Below are positions 60,036 to 64,000 of a stretch of DNA of 64,000 nt, piece by piece (the stretch's first letter is position 1; every line of letters starts with the position of its first letter). Under the pieces are notes generated by a model, which saw only the letters and a program-made list of their open reading frames with translations, did not search any database and was not told the origin of the DNA. Where the stretch lies: assembly GCA_037501455.1 (NCBI GenBank), contig CM074855.1:53947001-54011000 (forward strand). Direction: 5' to 3'. This DNA comes from Lantana camara (Eukaryota; Streptophyta; Magnoliopsida; Lamiales; Verbenaceae). The position numbers were made by a program, and so were the translations under genes.

Positions 60036-60937
60036 CCCTCCCTCTCGTTGTTTTAGTGTCTGTCTTGCAGGCTCTTTGGTCGTTAGGCGGGAATCTTTTA
60101 AAGTCTTTGATCGAGTGTTGGTCCTGTTTGCACTGCATCGTACTGTTCCTTTATTTCCTGCTTGTAACTGGGCTACGTAAGCCACTCTGTATTGTTATTG
60201 CTTTATTGATTTCGGGACAGGTTAGGACAGGTGTTTCTGTTTAGTTGAACCCATATTTATATTCCCGTGTTATATTGAATATGTTTGAATGATTCCATTG
60301 CTTTGGCATTCTTTGTTTTGTTGAATTGATTGGTACAAGGTCTAGTCCCACCTAACAGGTTGGTTTTTTTCTGTTCTGTCTCCGTTCGCTGTGAGCTTGG
60401 TTCATGTATGGACTTTCCATGTCATGTGTGGACCGAGTTCATAGTGCGGGGGATGTGGGGCACTCCGTTCGGGGTGTCACAGTCTTCAAGCAAGAAATCA
60501 CTTACCAAAAGGGTTTAGGAGACCCTTACTCAACAAGCGAAGGGGTTTGTACCCCTTGCCTATTTATACATGGGGTTCGAACCTCATGGGATGATGATAG
60601 CAAATTCTCCTTCTCCATAATTATACACTAAACACTAGAGCCTAAACACCGAATATAGAACTAGCATCCTCCCTATTCGGATTGTGGTCGCTGTTGGTAG
60701 ACTAATTCTCTAGAGGGCTACTATCGTGAAATCTTGAAAGATTCGAAGGAGCTTTTGGGGATCAAGCCGCATGAAGAGCTTTTTTGGGCGGCTAGAACTT
60801 ATCAAGAAAGCTACTATCTAAGTGAGTTTCTTGATCTCTACGAAGTTGGGAATAAGAATTGCAAGATTCGATCCTTGCTTAGTTGAGAAAATTTTAAATT
60901 TTCGGTGTGTTTTCTGTCTTGTTTTCCCAACAGGTAC

Positions 60938-61024
60938 TTGTTTACCAATTCCATCTCCATAGAATTTTTAGTAATGTTTTTGCATCATTGATATTTCAAT
61001 ATGGACCCACGAACCGTGAGACAT
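60938..61024. other. Flank right of solo LTR A
   Basis: Short sequence between the right GGTAC duplication of A and LTR I. It contains TGGACCCACGAACCGTGAGAC, reminiscent of the copia leader near 6690-6709. No gene. Confidence 0.4.
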
Positions 61025-61221
61025 TGTGATTCCCCGTGTTCCGTCGTACAGGTACGTGCGCCACACGTGTATTTTTCGAGAGTTAAAGTTAACTATTTAT
61101 TTAATTTTGTACTCGCCTTGAGACATTGTGATGCCCCGTGTTTCGTAGTACAGGTACGTGCGCCACACCTGTGTTTTTCGAGAGTTAAGGTTAACTATTT
61201 ATTTAGTTTTGTACTCGTATG
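61018..61221 (+). repeat. 102-bp tandem duplication of an LTR start
   Basis: Two similar units begin GAGACATTGTGAT at 61018 and 61120 and contain TACAGGTACGTGCGCCACAC. Each includes an LTR-like start (TGTGATTCCCC or TGTGATGCCCC). Confidence 0.8.
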
Positions 61222-63513
61222 CGCTAATATTTGATAACCTTACTTGAATTATTTGATTTAATTGAATTATGTGAAATGCATGAATTTTATTCGCAAGCCA
61301 CTTCATAACATATAAATATTTCATAAAATTCATTCATAATTATTTCATAAGTTTTCTTCTAACTTATATATATGTATTTATATACCTACATACATTTCCT
61401 AATGAATTCACATTTTATAATATATAGTAGTTGCACTAATATAATTATATATTTACATCATACCTTATACATTCACTTATATGATTGTACATACTTGTTT
61501 ATATATATACATATACATCATATACACTTCATACACACATCTCATATTATAAAATAAAGTATATGTACTTATATACATAATATATACCATAATATCTTCC
61601 ACTACACTTTATACATACATATACATAGAACTATATCATATTATATCATACATATATACAAACATACAAATAAATTATCACCCAACCATTACACACACTA
61701 AATCTCTAACACACACACAAACGCACACTTTCTCTCAATCTCTTCACACACACACTAAATTTGATTCAAGCAAGAGAAAGAGAAGGGGGAGCCAAGCCAT
61801 CAACACCATCATCTTCATCATCTCAATCATTTCATTCCAAGGTTTGCATATATATATATATATATATATATATGTGTATATGTATATAAGTTGTGAATGG
61901 ATGTTTTTGTTAGGGCTTTTATAATCTGAGTTTAGATTCTTGTTTCTTGATGATATTATGCTAATATATGTTAGGATTCATGAATTTATTGCAATAATTT
62001 GGTTGATCTGTGTGTGTATATAGATGTGTATATAAATATATATGTGTTTTGAGGTAGGTTTGTGGATTAATGTTTTAGAAATTACTCTAGACTTGTATTT
62101 GATGTTCCTACATGGTATATTACATGTTTTAAGTGATTTGGGTTGAGTTTTAAGCCTTGGGAGGGTTCCCCTTTGTCTTTCCTGTTTATCCCCTGGTTTT
62201 CCGTGTTCTTGGAGCCCAATCCCAGCCTTGACCCTTTTTAATCCCGTCCCGGATTCAACTTCCGAAAATCTACTGCTCCCAAATCCCGGCCTTGACACAT
62301 TTTAATCCCGGCGGGGATACCCTAACTTTCTCCGTTTTCTCTGAATTTTTAACTGGAGCAAGTATATGAAGTTTAGAGCATTTTCATTTTTACCGTTTGT
62401 GAATATCAGTTTCGAGGAGTGAGATATGGCCGTTTCAATTTTGTACCGCCAAGCTGTCGCGAATCTGTGTTAACCCAACTTCGGACCTAAGCCATTTTCA
62501 TTCAGATTTGTACTAGAATTTGGGCCATATATGTTTGGAAAGATCTATTTGTCTACTTTCATACCCAACAAACAAAACCCTTTCCGACCAGTAGATCTTG
62601 AGATACTTGCATTTCTTTACAGCTTGTGCATTTTGGAAATTTCAACTTTTGTTCAAACTATACTCAAAACTCCATTTCAGTGCTTCCTCTTCATTTTTCC
62701 GACCCTATACGGTACTTATATGATTTTATTGCATGCCTAATTATTTGATGGTGATTGAATTCTTATTCCTTCACATGTATTTGCATTAGCTTTGATTAAA
62801 TGCTATGTGTAATTTTAATTTGAGTTATTTATTGTCTTAGGTTCTTATATGATTTAGTTGATGTCAATTTGCTTGCCTTATGTGTTAAGTGTTTTAATTA
62901 TGTTCTAATATTTTATTGCATGACCATATATCACACGTACGCTTGAATTATATACCTTTTTGATACGTGGAGCATTAATTGTGCTTATGAACACTATCAT
63001 GATATAGCATATCATTTTATAATTCTCGCACACATGTTATATCATTTCATATTTTTCCACGATATCTCATATGAATGTCGTGCGTCTTATTTGGTTTCAT
63101 ATTGAGTCATTTCTCAGAAGTACACATTGTTCCTTCTCTTATACAGTTCGTTTCCAAGGCGGAGACTTCCGGATTGAATAGGAACCCATATTGCTTACGT
63201 TCTTGTCTCGTCGTATTCCAGGTGAGGGTGTTTTCCGTTCTAGTTGTATATCAAACCCTATAACCCGTATGAAATTATTTGGCCAAAAATCATATTGTAT
63301 ATCTGTATTGTTTTCAAAGAATTATCGAGTAAATTTCTTCAACAAAATGCCCCATTTTCAATGAAATGAATTGCAATAGAATGAAATGATTTAATGAATT
63401 GAAATGTTTTGACGAGTTAATGCACATCATGTTCATATTATTGGGCCCGGAAAAACGTGGGCTTGGACACCAGCACGGCATCGGGCCGTCGGGGAACCCT
63501 TTAGCACGTAGTA
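61025..63513 (+). mobile_element. I: truncated Tekay-type LTR, plus orientation
   Basis: It starts TGTGAT(T/G)CCCCG at 61025 or 61127, like the start of B, and proceeds through an AT-rich U3. Donor-1-like CAAG|GTTTGC is at 61842, an AT microsatellite at about 61850-61872 and an exon 2-like block at 63147-63221. It is cut at 63513 by J before the dyad, acceptor 2 and 3' end. Confidence 0.7.
63147..63221 (+). other. I LTR leader exon 2-like block (75 nt)
   Basis: Acceptor CTTCTCTTATACAG ends at 63146; donor TTCCAG|GTGAGGG starts at 63222. Intron 1 would be 61842-63146 (1305 nt). Confidence 0.5.
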
Positions 63514-64000
63514 TGTAGCACCCGAGCGCAAGGCACCACATCCCCCGCATCGAGACCCAACCCGCATATGAAATGGAAAATCCATACACGTGTCAAATCA
63601 CGACGAACGGGGACTCAACACACATTCTATGCTAGGCTGGAGCTAACCCTTAAACCATTCAAGATCAAGATAATATAAATTCAGAGTAAGGATAAAACGC
63701 GGAAGTAATTATCAACATATATCATATGCAATGAGCCACCAAGCTCCAAAATATATTTACAAGTATTATCCAAGTGTTCCACGGCCCACACAGCCTAACA
63801 AAATCATAAGCGCCCATAATACATAATCATATACAAAATAAGAGTATGAGTGTGAGAAAAAGTGCTAGACACCAATGCAAGACCTAGACGACTGGTACAC
63901 CCATACATAGTGGCCAGTGAGGTACATGAATCTCCAAAAACCCGGTTCCCCTTCCTCGACAAAACTCTTAACAAGGTCGGTTTCACCATAATTTTTGATG
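63514..64000 (-). mobile_element. J: Tekay-type LTR, minus orientation, runs off window
   Basis: It begins TGTAGCACCC at 63514, followed by CACCACATCCCCCGC and the CGAACGGG block, all as at the left end of G. So this is the 3' end of a minus-oriented LTR. The left flank is TAGTA. Its dyad would lie just past the window end. Confidence 0.75.

Larger units (their letters stand above)
8156..60481 (+). mobile_element. B: coding-less Ty3/gypsy-type element (LARD-like), host of C and D
   Basis: This is a full-length element flanked by GTCTT (8151-8155 and 60482-60486). The 5' LTR is 8156-41019 (about 3331 bp without C) and the 3' LTR is 44435-60481 (about 3319 bp without D). The internal domain is 41020-44434 (3415 bp). 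PBS and PPT are intact but no gag or pol is detectable, so it could move only with proteins supplied in trans. LTR pairing is clear but a few per cent diverged. The element must predate both C and D. Confidence 0.85.
44435..60481 (+). repeat. B 3' LTR (interrupted by D at 44958-57680)
   Basis: The LTR starts TGTGACACCCC at 44435, is cut by D at TTCAT (44953-44957), resumes at 57686 and ends GGGGTGTCACA at 60481. D sits in the exon-1-like part, about 75 nt before donor 1 (GAG|GTAAGA at 57761). This copy has the cleanest leader signals for the family. Confidence 0.85.
6741..60932 (+). mobile_element. A: copia-type solo LTR, split by element B
   Basis: The LTR starts TGTTAGG at 6741 and ends CCCAACA at 60932, the typical copia termini. 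It is flanked by the direct duplication GGTAC (6736-6740 and 60933-60937). Without B, the LTR is about 1.86 kb (6741-8155 plus 60487-60932). No PBS or PPT adjoins either end, so it is a solo LTR left by recombination between the LTRs of a lost element. Plus orientation is inferred from a TATA box at 7892-7901 preceded by ACGT elements and from the CCCAACA end. Confidence 0.75.

Overview
This window is intergenic DNA of a flowering plant. It consists almost entirely of LTR retrotransposons inserted into one another, and I find no host protein-coding gene, rRNA, tRNA or CRISPR array that I can support. The plant assignment rests on chromodomain-bearing Ty3/gypsy polyproteins of the Tekay/Del type, Ty1/copia remnants, primer sites complementary to plant initiator tRNA-Met (TGGTATCAGAGC), LTRs of 2.7-4.4 kb and AT-rich spacers. 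I cannot name the species.

The nest can be solved from exact 5-bp target duplications. An old copia remnant lies on the minus strand (5287-6487). Next to it is a copia-type solo LTR, A (6741-60932, duplication GGTAC). A is split by B (8156-60481, GTCTT), a coding-less element on the plus strand. The 5' LTR of B is split by C (10858-40385, ATGAC), a minus-strand Tekay element. C carries a solo LTR, E, inside its polypurine tract (13535-14503, CTCTT). Its protease region is split by F (17799-36254, TCATA), a second coding-less element with 4.4-kb LTRs. The 5' LTR of F carries two solo LTRs, G (24602-27940, CCCCA) and H (31027-35133, CGTTG). The 3' LTR of B carries D (44958-57680, TTCAT), the youngest Tekay element. 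Outside the nest lie LTR fragments at the left edge (1-3296) and two truncated LTRs at the right edge (I from about 61025, J from 63514).

C and D carry gag and pol (protease, RT, RNase H, integrase, chromodomain), both broken by stops and frameshifts. B and F keep LTRs, primer site and polypurine tract but no gag or pol, as expected of non-autonomous LARD-type elements. Their primer-side leader and PPT-proximal sequence resemble each other and those of C and D, so Tekay proteins in trans are the likely source of their mobility.

The most notable signal is in the LTRs. In every family I can read a conserved two-intron-like leader: donor 1, acceptor 1, an exon-like block of 56-82 nt, donor 2 (AG|GTGAGG) and acceptor 2. 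Just upstream of acceptor 2 is a short inverted repeat whose two arms change together between families and which contains the likely branch point. A second covarying hairpin sits directly before the polypurine tract in all four full elements. A tandem array of GAGAGACGGGGTTCTCTC-type hairpins is shared by the two coding-less elements. These look like conserved RNA structures controlling splicing and replication. The patterns are visible in the sequence; their function is inference.
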